DNA of 15,492 nt from Segetibacter sp. (GTDB lineage Bacteria > Bacteroidota > Bacteroidia > Chitinophagales > Chitinophagaceae): assembly GCA_030146445.1 (NCBI GenBank), contig JASLBT010000224.1, positions 1 to 15,492 of the forward strand. Reading direction: 5' to 3'. The notes below the pieces were generated by a model. The model did no database searches and was not told where the DNA came from. It worked only from the letters and a program-made list of their open reading frames with translations. The position numbers and the translations under genes are program-made. Positions 7,543 through 14,094 of this stretch are shown piece by piece. How positions within the stretch are numbered: the first letter of the stretch is position 1; each line of letters opens with the position of its first letter.

Positions 7543-9474
7543 TTAACTACTCCCCGTTCTGCGGTAATGCCGAACAATCATTTTAATCTCGCGAAACCAG
7601 TACAGACGGGGCCTGTAGCTGCTTTCGCCATGGGCTGTATTTTTCGAAGAAATAGTGGAGACATTTTCAAACGGGTCACCGTTAGTGGAAAGTGAACCCT
7701 TTTTTATTGAAGGTATTTCGAGCTTTTGCACCCCGTAGCCCACCCACGTTTTGCGACCACTTAAAACCACCAGGGCATGTGGAATTATTTTGCTGCCCGT
7801 GATAAAAAGCTGGATTGGAAACGAAACAAGGATGAGTAAGGAGATTACAATATCGGTCAGCCGTTTGACATATTGCTGGTACGGGTCCGATAGGCAATAG
7901 TATCCTTCATCTGACAACGACTCTCCGGGGGTGTAGCGCGAGTCGCTGCCGATAATACTGCTGCTTTTGTCTGCATGAAAACGGGCATAGACTCCCGCAG
8001 GAACCTGTTGCAGGAGGTTAATGATGTCAGTAAAGCTTAGGTGACCTTCACAAAAGATGATTTCACCATAGTTTCCCGCATGTACATCATCGGCCACTTT
8101 GTATAACTTGTGGGCTATTGCGTTTACTTCAACCGGGATATGACGAATGTCGCCGGCAAGGTATCCCGATCTCAATAGCAGCTGTTGTATATTGTTGAAC
8201 TGGCTGGTTGTGCCGGCTACAGCTATATGTTTTTTACGGCTCGCGGCTTTTGTGTCTTTAACAATTTTCAGCTGGTGCAGAACCGTCCGAAACACCATGA
8301 TAAGCACAACCGAGAAGGTTGCCGCAATCAGCGTGACGGGAGCATAACTTATCTCGTTGGGTAAGAGTTCGCAAACGAGCAGACTCACTACCAGCGAAAT
8401 GCCAACGGAAAAGATAACTTTAACATTGCTATACCGGCCATGGTATAAACCGGCAAGTACGCCTGTAAATATATAGCTAAGGGCGAACAAAGGGAAGGTA
8501 AGTTCAAATAGTTTACCCGGTGCCAGGCCTGTTGTTGGAAATAGCCTTGCAGCCGCAAAAGCCGATAGGAAAAACGCGAGCAACATGATGGCGAGTTCAG
8601 CAGCAGGAAGCCAGACCTGTTTATAAAACCCGTTGATCACAGTCGCAAAAGCCCGGAGCCAGATCCCCGCGTGGATCAAACGGTTATACATTTTTGCTTT
8701 GGTACCGCCATAGTGCTTTTTTACAAATATGCTCATCGCATTGTAAAAAATGTGCACATAGTTCAGACTACCTTTTTTAGTGCTCTCTCCTTTGAAGTGA
8801 ACGATGGTCGTGTCGGCAAAATAGTAATTGCGATAGCCTGCCTGTTGTATCCGGTAACTTAGGTCGATGTCTTCGCCATACATAAAAAACGACTCGTCGA
8901 AGCCGCCTAATTGCAACAACAAGGGCTGTCGCACCATCATAAAAGCGCCTGCGAGCACGTCAACATCATGCGTTTTGTTTTCGTCGAGGAACCCCAGGGC
9001 ATAGCGGTCAAAAATCCTGGATTTCGGGAACAGCGCATTTAGCCCAAGAAGTTTGTACAACGAGGTATAAGGCGAGGGGAATGACCGTTTACTTTCCGGC
9101 AGAAACTTTCCGCTTCCATCAATCATTCTTACCCCGAGGGCACCTGCTTCATCATGTGCATACATAAAATCCAGGCACTTTCTTAAACAGTCTTCCGGAA
9201 TAATCGTGTCTGGATTTAAAAATAAGATAAACTCTCCCCTGGCTTTATGCACTGCCAGGTTATTGGCTTTGCTAAACCCAATGTTCTTGGAGTTTGCCAG
9301 ATACAGGGGAAAGTGGAACCTGTTTTTAAGGTAATCAATTGATCCGTCGGAAGAAGCGTTGTCAACGATCCAAACTTCAGCTTCAATCTCTTGTATGGCT
9401 TTCTGAACAGCGCAGAGGCATTGCTCAAGAAAATACCTGACATTGAAGTTTACTATAATAATGGATAATTGCAA
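7543..9474 (-). CDS. Membrane-linked family 2 glycosyltransferase with a degenerate sugar-phosphotransferase-like tail
   Basis: Protein of 643 residues. An N-terminal GT-A domain (1-260) resembles rhamnosyltransferase-type GT2 enzymes: LSIIIVNFN (3-11), VDNASSDGS (37-45), the metal-binding LNPDT (86-90), AGAFMMVR (175-182) and GEDIDLSYR (200-208). Then come four transmembrane helices (about 289-308, 324-345, 352-370, 377-398), a Rossmann-like segment (about 414-500, starting KKHIAVAG), and a hydrophobic hairpin (about 538-559) after KRLTDI. The last part has VVLSGRKTWVGYG (569-581), like the 'L-x-G-x-x-S-x-VGPRP' end of polyprenyl-phosphate sugar phosphotransferases, but the roughly 80-residue catalytic core normally in between is missing. 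Probable role: transferring a sugar to a membrane-bound glycan or lipid intermediate. The start codon must be TTG (9472-9474): an in-frame stop lies 15 bases upstream, no ATG or GTG is available, and the GT fold begins at residue 3. Confidence 0.85.
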   Translation of the reverse strand: MQLSIIIVNFNVRYFLEQCLCAVQKAIQEIEAEVWIVDNASSDGSIDYLKNRFHFPLYLANSKNIGFSKANNLAVHKARGEFILFLNPDTIIPEDCLRKCLDFMYAHDEAGALGVRMIDGSGKFLPESKRSFPSPYTSLYKLLGLNALFPKSRIFDRYALGFLDENKTHDVDVLAGAFMMVRQPLLLQLGGFDESFFMYGEDIDLSYRIQQAGYRNYYFADTTIVHFKGESTKKGSLNYVHIFYNAMSIFVKKHYGGTKAKMYNRLIHAGIWLRAFATVINGFYKQVWLPAAELAIMLLAFFLSAFAAARLFPTTGLAPGKLFELTFPLFALSYIFTGVLAGLYHGRYSNVKVIFSVGISLVVSLLVCELLPNEISYAPVTLIAATFSVVLIMVFRTVLHQLKIVKDTKAASRKKHIAVAGTTSQFNNIQQLLLRSGYLAGDIRHIPVEVNAIAHKLYKVADDVHAGNYGEIIFCEGHLSFTDIINLLQQVPAGVYARFHADKSSSIIGSDSRYTPGESLSDEGYYCLSDPYQQYVKRLTDIVISLLILVSFPIQLFITGSKIIPHALVVLSGRKTWVGYGVQKLEIPSIKKGSLSTNGDPFENVSTISSKNTAHGESSYRPRLYWFREIKMIVRHYRRTGSS

Positions 9475-9547
9475 AAACTGCTGCTGTTAGTCTACACGAA
9501 TTACGATTATTTTTTTTCAAAGCCCAAACTATTACAACGGCTTATTA

Positions 9548-9580
9548 TTTCCATCAATAAAATACGTCCATTTATCTTTG
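9548..9580 (+). promoter_or_regulatory. Bacteroidota-type promoter for the inositol monophosphatase gene
   Basis: TATCTTTG (9573-9580) is a perfect -7 match, and TTTC (9548-9551) is a one-mismatch -33 element with a 21-base spacer. Only 4 bases separate the -7 box from the ATG at 9585, so transcription should start at or next to the start codon, giving a leaderless or almost leaderless mRNA. Confidence 0.6.
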
Positions 9581-9584
9581 CGGG

Positions 9585-10361
9585 ATGCTTAAACAAACAT
9601 TATTAGATGCTACCCACGCTGGGGCAAATGTAATCCGGCAGTTCTTCAATGGAACATTCGAAGTATCAAACAAAGAAGGCGTGAACAACCTTGTTACAGA
9701 GGCTGATCATGCGGCTGACAGGATTATTATGGAAACCATTCGCCACAGCTTTCCCGACCACTACCTGTTAACCGAGGAGTCCGGGGACTTAATAATGGAC
9801 AGCAGTTATAAATGGATCATCGATCCTATTGATGGTACGGTCAATTTTGCCAATGGTATCCCGATTTGTGCCGTGAGCATCGGGCTCGAACACAATGGCG
9901 TGATCGTGATGGGTGCTGTTTACAATCCCCTGATGAATGAATTCTTTTTTGCTGAAAAAGGCTCGGGGGCAACGCTAAACGACAAACCAATTACTGTAGG
10001 TAAAAAGACCGACCTGGTGAAAAGCTGTCTTGTCACCGGCTTTCCTTATACTTATGTCGACATGCCTAACGGACCCCTGCAGATCTTTGATAAATTGATC
10101 CGCAAGGGTGTACCGGTCCGCCGGCTGGGCAGTGCTGCAATCGATCTTTGTTGGGTCGCAGCAGGACGCTTTGATGGGTTTTACGAACACAAATTAAATC
10201 CGTGGGACAGTGCCGCCGGCTTTTTGATCGTAGAAGAAGCGGGTGGAAAGGTCACCGACTTTTCCGGAAACTACTATTCGCCTTACCAGCCCCAAATTCT
10301 TGCCACCAACGGCTTGATACATGATGAACTGATTAAGGCCGTTAATGGTGAATGGGAGTAG
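9585..10361 (+). CDS. Inositol monophosphatase family protein (SuhB-like)
   Basis: Cytoplasmic Mg-dependent phosphatase of 258 residues, standard family length. Metal and catalytic motifs are all present: NLVTEAD (35-41), LLTEESG (61-67) with Glu65, WIIDPIDGTVNFANG (77-91) with Asp80 and Asp83, and the C-terminal NPWDSAAG (205-212) with Asp208. Members hydrolyse myo-inositol phosphates or related sugar or nucleotide phosphates (for example 3'-phosphoadenosine phosphates in CysQ); the exact substrate cannot be told from motifs. The start is supported by the family N-terminus (MLKQTLLDATHAG) and by a promoter just 4 bases upstream. It is divergent from the glycosyltransferase and is followed 83 bases later by thiL on the same strand, with a weaker candidate promoter in the gap, so the two genes may or may not be co-transcribed. 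Confidence 0.92.
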   Translation: MLKQTLLDATHAGANVIRQFFNGTFEVSNKEGVNNLVTEADHAADRIIMETIRHSFPDHYLLTEESGDLIMDSSYKWIIDPIDGTVNFANGIPICAVSIGLEHNGVIVMGAVYNPLMNEFFFAEKGSGATLNDKPITVGKKTDLVKSCLVTGFPYTYVDMPNGPLQIFDKLIRKGVPVRRLGSAAIDLCWVAAGRFDGFYEHKLNPWDSAAGFLIVEEAGGKVTDFSGNYYSPYQPQILATNGLIHDELIKAVNGEWE

Positions 10362-10396
10362 GCTCTGCACACACCTGGTGGCATCTTGCTGCGCCA

Positions 10397-10430
10397 ATTG
10401 CCTTAGAAACTTTAACATTTTATCATTTTG
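10397..10430 (+). promoter_or_regulatory. Possible Bacteroidota-type promoter for thiL
   Basis: TCATTTTG (10423-10430) matches TAnnTTTG with one mismatch, and ATTG (10397-10400) lies 22 bases upstream as a candidate -33 element. The thiL ATG at 10445 is 14 bases after the box, similar spacing to the other promoters here. Weaker than the others. Confidence 0.35.
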
Positions 10431-10444
10431 CAATCTTCACTATA

Positions 10445-11482
10445 ATGGAAAATAAGCGCACAGAAATTACCGACCTGGGTGAGTTCGGATTGATCGACCA
10501 CCTGACACGAAATTTCGAGATCCAGAATGCTTCAACCATATTGAGCATCGGTGATGACGGCGCTGTGATTGATCACTTTGGTAAGCAGACCGTGATCTCA
10601 ACCGACATGCTTATTGAAGGGATACACTTCGACCTGATGTATACCCCACTTAAGCACCTTGGGTATAAAAGTGTGGTCGTTAACCTCAGCGACATTTACG
10701 CAATGAATGCCACACCAACTTGCATTACGTTGAGTATTGCATTTAGCAACCGGTTTAGCCTCGAAGCACTCGATGACTTCTACAACGGAGTTTATGCGGC
10801 CTGCGAGCAGTACAACGTCGACCTTATCGGGGGAGACACGTCAACCTCACAAAAGGGGTTTATCATTAGCGTGACGGCATTGGGCGAAGTGATCCCGGAA
10901 AAAGTCGTAAAAAGGAGTGGAGCAAAAAAGGGTGACCTCATCTGTGTTTCCGGCTTTCTTGGAGGAGCATTCCTCGGTTTAACCATCCTGGAACGCGAAA
11001 AGAAGATCTATCTCGAAAGTCCACAGGTTCAGCCCGATCTGGGCAACGAGGATTACATCATAGGAAGGCTGCTCAAGCCTGAAGCGAGGAGAGACATTGT
11101 TGAATTTTTTGAGTCGTCGGGCATTGTTCCGTCCAGCATGATGGACGTGAGCGATGGGCTCAGCAGTGAGATCATGCACATTTGCAAGCAAAGCAATGTG
11201 GGCTGCATGATTTACGAAGATAAGATACCTGTTCACGACGATGCACGCCGGTACGCTTATAAAATCGAAATGGACCCGACAGCCTGCGCCTTAAGTGGAG
11301 GTGAAGACTATGAGCTGCTTTTTACCGTTCCGCAAAGCGATTACGATAAACTGGTGTTGAACGAAAATATTTCTGCTATCGGCTACATCACCGACGTGGA
11401 AGAAGGCTTATATATTACCACTAAAGGAGGAAACAGCCACAAGATCGTTGCGCAGGGTTGGAATGCGTTCGGGCCAGCCTGA
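10445..11482 (+). CDS. thiL: Thiamine-monophosphate kinase
   Basis: Cytoplasmic enzyme of 345 residues that phosphorylates thiamine monophosphate to thiamine diphosphate, the last step of thiamine cofactor synthesis. It belongs to the PurM/ThiL/SelD ATP-grasp-like (AIRS) family. Motifs in order: ILSIGDDGAVID (32-43), ISTDMLIEGIHFD (51-63), the conserved NLSDIYAMNATP (80-91), DLIGGDTS (126-133) with the Mg-binding Asp, MMDVSDGLSSEI (232-243), and LSGGEDYELLF (283-293). All are intact. A longer frame begins at 10352, but I place the start at 10445: the N-terminus MENKRTEITDLGEFGLIDHL is the usual ThiL beginning, and the 31 extra codons look non-coding and overlap the previous gene's stop. No other thi genes are nearby. 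Confidence 0.95.
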   Translation: MENKRTEITDLGEFGLIDHLTRNFEIQNASTILSIGDDGAVIDHFGKQTVISTDMLIEGIHFDLMYTPLKHLGYKSVVVNLSDIYAMNATPTCITLSIAFSNRFSLEALDDFYNGVYAACEQYNVDLIGGDTSTSQKGFIISVTALGEVIPEKVVKRSGAKKGDLICVSGFLGGAFLGLTILEREKKIYLESPQVQPDLGNEDYIIGRLLKPEARRDIVEFFESSGIVPSSMMDVSDGLSSEIMHICKQSNVGCMIYEDKIPVHDDARRYAYKIEMDPTACALSGGEDYELLFTVPQSDYDKLVLNENISAIGYITDVEEGLYITTKGGNSHKIVAQGWNAFGPA

Positions 11483-11533
11483 CGGTATTTCCAATGGTAC
11501 AGAAATTGAGGTTTTCAAGGTAAATGAATTGCC

Positions 11534-11857
11534 ATGAAAACGATTTTATTACTCGCAAGTTCCTGGCTAATATTCTCAGGATTTGCAATAAAAAACGAAC
11601 AGGCATTTACTGGTATCAACACCACTAAGCAGGCAACGGTTCAATACGCCGGTGACCCCAGCACCGACGGATTCGGTTGGGTACTTATGTTAGCCGATAA
11701 AGAAGTCGTGCTTCCGGATTATCTGCCTGACAGCTATTGCCACGATGGACTTACTGTGTTCGTCGAATTTGTATTTACCGGGGAGTACTTCCCAACCAGG
11801 TCGACTAAGCCGGTACCTATTGTTGAAATCATTCATATCGAAGCAGCTACAGACTAA
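11534..11857 (+). CDS. Small exported protein A (paralogue of the next gene)
   Basis: Protein of 107 residues, unrecognised function. An N-terminal hydrophobic segment (about 3-18, ILLLASSWLIFSGFAI) suggests a Sec signal peptide; there is no lipobox cysteine, so it is probably periplasmic or secreted rather than lipidated. The mature part has a core that recurs in the next gene: TTKQATVQYAGDP, then DGFGWVLML, VLPDYLPDSY, and a final VPIVEIIHIE strand. The alternating beta pattern suggests a small barrel, perhaps OB-like (inference), as in several small Bacteroidota lipoproteins. It lies 51 bases after thiL on the same strand with no clear Bacteroidota promoter in the gap. Confidence 0.7.
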   Translation: MKTILLLASSWLIFSGFAIKNEQAFTGINTTKQATVQYAGDPSTDGFGWVLMLADKEVVLPDYLPDSYCHDGLTVFVEFVFTGEYFPTRSTKPVPIVEIIHIEAATD

Positions 11858-11951
11858 CATTGCTGCCTTTCAAACCAGTGAAGACCGTCGGCTAAAAGGT
11901 GGCAAGGTTTTCAATGGTTTTGTATTTACGAAAAACATAAACTCCGCTACG

Positions 11952-12272
11952 ATGAAAAATATACTTGTAATGATCTCCTGCCTTTTGTTGCTGGCAGGCT
12001 GTTCGAAAGCGGACAACAGTGCTCCGGCCTCTGCTGCCCCAACGGTTACAACAAAGGCAACGATAGATTATTTAGGCGATCCGGCAGTTGGCGGCCTTGG
12101 TTGGGGGCTAAGAATTGGATCAACGTACGAATTGCCAACTAATCTTGCAGATGAGTTTAAGGTAGACGAGCAGGACGTTAACGTGAGCTACAGAAAAACA
12201 GAACAGGTGTTCCCGTGCCGTTGCAGCGAAAAAAAGTTTATGGTAGAGATTGTCTCCATCACCAGGATCTGA
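11952..12272 (+). CDS. Small lipoprotein B (paralogue of the preceding gene)
   Basis: Protein of 106 residues, unrecognised function. The lipoprotein signal peptide ends in the lipobox LLAGC (Cys20 would be lipidated), followed by SKADNS and an Ala/Pro-rich linker. The remainder repeats protein A's plan: TTKATIDYLGDP, GGLGWGLRIG, YELPTNLADEF, and a terminal FMVEIVSITRI strand. It has two closely spaced cysteines (FPCRCSEK) that A lacks. I chose ATG 11952 rather than the longer frame from 11745, because the signal peptide begins exactly there and the upstream codons overlap gene A in another frame. The S41 peptidase gene starts 26 bases downstream, so the two are likely co-transcribed. Confidence 0.8.
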   Translation: MKNILVMISCLLLLAGCSKADNSAPASAAPTVTTKATIDYLGDPAVGGLGWGLRIGSTYELPTNLADEFKVDEQDVNVSYRKTEQVFPCRCSEKKFMVEIVSITRI

Positions 12273-12298
12273 GCGTGAAATAAAGTATTAGGTATATT

Positions 12299-13801
12299 GT
12301 GGCGGTGAAAAACACGTGTGTACGATCTATTTTAGCCGTTGTAGTGGTTTCATTGCTATCGTGTGGCCCTGCTGCCAGGCAGGCACAGCTCACGGCTCCT
12401 AAAATGAGTCCTGAATCGCTAAAGGCTGACCTATCAATTTTAAAGACAATACTCGAGAGAAATCATCCCAGCCTTTACTGGTATACCACAAAAGACTCCC
12501 TTGATCAGCACTTCCGCCAAACGAGCTTGTCTATCACCGACTCGCTTACCGAACTTCAGTTCAAAAACAAGGTTGCCCGGCTCATTAGCCAGGTTCGCTG
12601 CGGCCATACTGCCGTACGATCATCTTCCAGATACAGCCGTTTAAGTTCGCGGAGAAGGTCCCGCCAGTTTCCCTTATCCCTCAAAGTTTGGGACGATAGC
12701 ATGGTGCTGGTGAACAGTACGGTTCGTAACCATCCTGAACTCAGGCGCGGCACCATCATTACCGGCATAAATGGTTATTCAAACCGGCAGCTGCTCGACA
12801 GTATCTACCAGTTTATCAGTACCGATGGGTATACGCTCAATTTCAAGCAGCAGATCGTTAGTTTTAATTTCCCTTTTTACTTTGCGAACACCTTTGGGAT
12901 CGACAGCCAATACCAGGTTACTTACATCGACAGTACGGGGCGATCACGAAATACCCTGGTAAAAAGTTTGCCTCCGCGGCTGGATTTTTCCAGAAAAGAC
13001 GTTGATTCATTAAGGGGAATAAGCCGGCGCGAGTTCCGCCATTTTCGAAAGATGTCGAGAAGAAGCTTGTTAATTGACACCGGCCTTCATACCGCCATCT
13101 TAAAAGTTAACACATTCAGTGAGGGTCATCTGCAGCAATTTTTCAGGCGCACCTTCAAAAAGCTTCAACGGGAAAAAATTGAGAACCTGGTAATTGACCT
13201 TCGCGAAAACGGAGGTGGAAACATAATGAGCAGTACGAGATTAACCCAATACCTGATCAAACGTCCATTTAAAATCGCCGACACCGTTGCGGCCATTAGC
13301 CGTTGCTTTTCCCACAGGCGGTACATTAAACCATGGTTTATTTACTGGCTGAGTATGCATGTGACCGGCAGGAAGAAACAAGACGGCCGTATACACTTCA
13401 GCTATTTCGAGAATCACCTGTTCAAACCAAAAAAGCGGAACCACTTCGACGGCAAGATCTACCTGGTTGCAGGGGGCTATAGTTTTTCAGCAGCAACCCT
13501 TTTTATCAGTGCGTTAAAAGGCCAGAACAATGTAACTGTTGTGGGCGAGGAGACCGGGGGAGGTTCGTATGGAAATACGGCAATGCACCTGCCGGTTATA
13601 AATCTGCCAAACAGCAAAGTTCGGGTTATATTACCGCTATACCGGATCGTGATCGACAAGGACCGGCCAAAAACCGGACGGGGAATATTCCCGGATGTAA
13701 CGGTAAACCCCTCATCTGCAGGAATCAGGCAAGGCATCGACGTTAAAATGGAGAAAGTTCACCAACTGATCATTTCAGGTAAGCCTGCTGCCAAAAAATA
13801 G
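12299..13801 (+). CDS. S41-family peptidase-like lipoprotein (C-terminal processing protease family)
   Basis: Protein of 500 residues. The lipoprotein signal peptide runs to LLSCG (Cys22), predicting an envelope-anchored protein. An N-terminal helical region (36-105, ending RCGHT) is typical of Bacteroidota S41 proteins. A PDZ-like segment (about 124-176, GTIITGINGYS) follows. The protease core has LVIDLRENGGGN (297-308), YLVAGGYSFSAATLF (388-402) with Ser397 the likely nucleophile, and VVGEETGGGSYG (414-425). No ATG suits: the start is GTG 12299 (or GTG 12305), since the next in-frame ATG would remove the signal peptide. Two stretches are strikingly basic: residues 106-123 (SSSRYSRLSSRRRSR) and 241-256. 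Substrate unknown. It lies 26 bases after lipoprotein B, so it is likely in one operon with it. No terminator with a T tract is visible on this strand downstream. Confidence 0.88.
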   Translation: MAVKNTCVRSILAVVVVSLLSCGPAARQAQLTAPKMSPESLKADLSILKTILERNHPSLYWYTTKDSLDQHFRQTSLSITDSLTELQFKNKVARLISQVRCGHTAVRSSSRYSRLSSRRRSRQFPLSLKVWDDSMVLVNSTVRNHPELRRGTIITGINGYSNRQLLDSIYQFISTDGYTLNFKQQIVSFNFPFYFANTFGIDSQYQVTYIDSTGRSRNTLVKSLPPRLDFSRKDVDSLRGISRREFRHFRKMSRRSLLIDTGLHTAILKVNTFSEGHLQQFFRRTFKKLQREKIENLVIDLRENGGGNIMSSTRLTQYLIKRPFKIADTVAAISRCFSHRRYIKPWFIYWLSMHVTGRKKQDGRIHFSYFENHLFKPKKRNHFDGKIYLVAGGYSFSAATLFISALKGQNNVTVVGEETGGGSYGNTAMHLPVINLPNSKVRVILPLYRIVIDKDRPKTGRGIFPDVTVNPSSAGIRQGIDVKMEKVHQLIISGKPAAKK

Positions 13802-13914
13802 GATGGTTACGGTTTTCCCCTTGTCGACTTCAGGAAAGTTATCGTTAGCGAATTGGCTCGTTTAGGGTTAGCATTGGGCTAAAATCTTCTGAATCGGGCC
13901 CGGTAGGATATAAA

Positions 13915-13943
13915 AACCGCCCGGCAGATGCTGCCGGGCGGTT
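13915..13943 (-). terminator. Strong intrinsic terminator, active on the minus strand
   Basis: A perfect 13-base inverted repeat: AACCGCCCGGCAG (13915-13927) and CTGCCGGGCGGTT (13931-13943) around a 3-base loop. Read on the minus strand, the GC-rich hairpin is followed by TTTTTATA, the standard U tract, so it terminates transcription coming from the M13 peptidase gene. On the plus strand there is no T tract after it, so termination of the S41 operon there would be weak at best. Confidence 0.85.
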
Positions 13944-13966
13944 AAGGTTATTGGGAACAACCTTAA
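13942..13966 (-). terminator. Second, AT-rich hairpin in tandem with the terminator
   Basis: TTAAGGTT (13942-13949) and AACCTTAA (13959-13966) form an 8-base perfect stem; on the minus-strand RNA three more pairs (one G-U) leave a CCC loop. It shares two bases (13942-13943) with the strong hairpin, so full folding of both is mutually exclusive at the edge. It may assist termination or protect the RNA end. Confidence 0.45.
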
Positions 13967-13969
13967 AAA

Positions 13970-14077
13970 CTACTCTCTGATGATCATTGGTTTAAAGTTA
14001 AACGGAGCGTCGCAACGATGTTTCATCAATGCTCCATCGCCCGTTACCAAAAAAACCTTCACAATCGGCGGTTTCAC
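13970..14077 (-). CDS. Possible 35-codon small ORF between M13 peptidase and terminator
   Basis: On the minus strand, a frame starting at GTG 14077 runs 35 codons to TAG at 13970-13972. It begins VKPPIVKVFLVTG and ends PFNFKPMIIRE. An ATG (14026) inside it would give 18 codons. It starts 17 bases after the M13 stop, and the TAG is followed directly by the tandem hairpins. The residue pattern is protein-like, but I recognise no family, and a chance open frame of this length is quite possible. It could also be the remnant end of a longer gene. Confidence 0.25.
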   Translation of the reverse strand: MKPPIVKVFLVTGDGALMKHRCDAPFNFKPMIIRE

Positions 14078-14094
14078 AGACTGTTTAGGCCGGT

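Noticed and set aside
7405..7695. Plus-strand open frame of 96 codons antisense to the glycosyltransferase end
   Set aside because: No recognisable domain, and it overlaps the real gene for about half its length; it looks like a shadow frame.
10352..10444. Longer thiL start at 10352 giving 31 extra residues
   Set aside because: The family N-terminus begins at 10445, a promoter-like box lies at 10423-10430, and the extra codons overlap the preceding gene's stop and look non-coding.
11745..11951. Longer start for small lipoprotein B
   Set aside because: The extra 69 codons overlap gene A in another frame, and the lipoprotein signal peptide starts exactly at ATG 11952.
13894..13901. CGGGCCCG palindrome after the S41 gene as a plus-strand terminator
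   Set aside because: It is only an 8-base palindrome with no loop and no T tract; there is no support for termination.
13915..13943. REP-like element or single CRISPR repeat
   Set aside because: Only one copy is present, and the T tract on the minus strand explains it as an intrinsic terminator.
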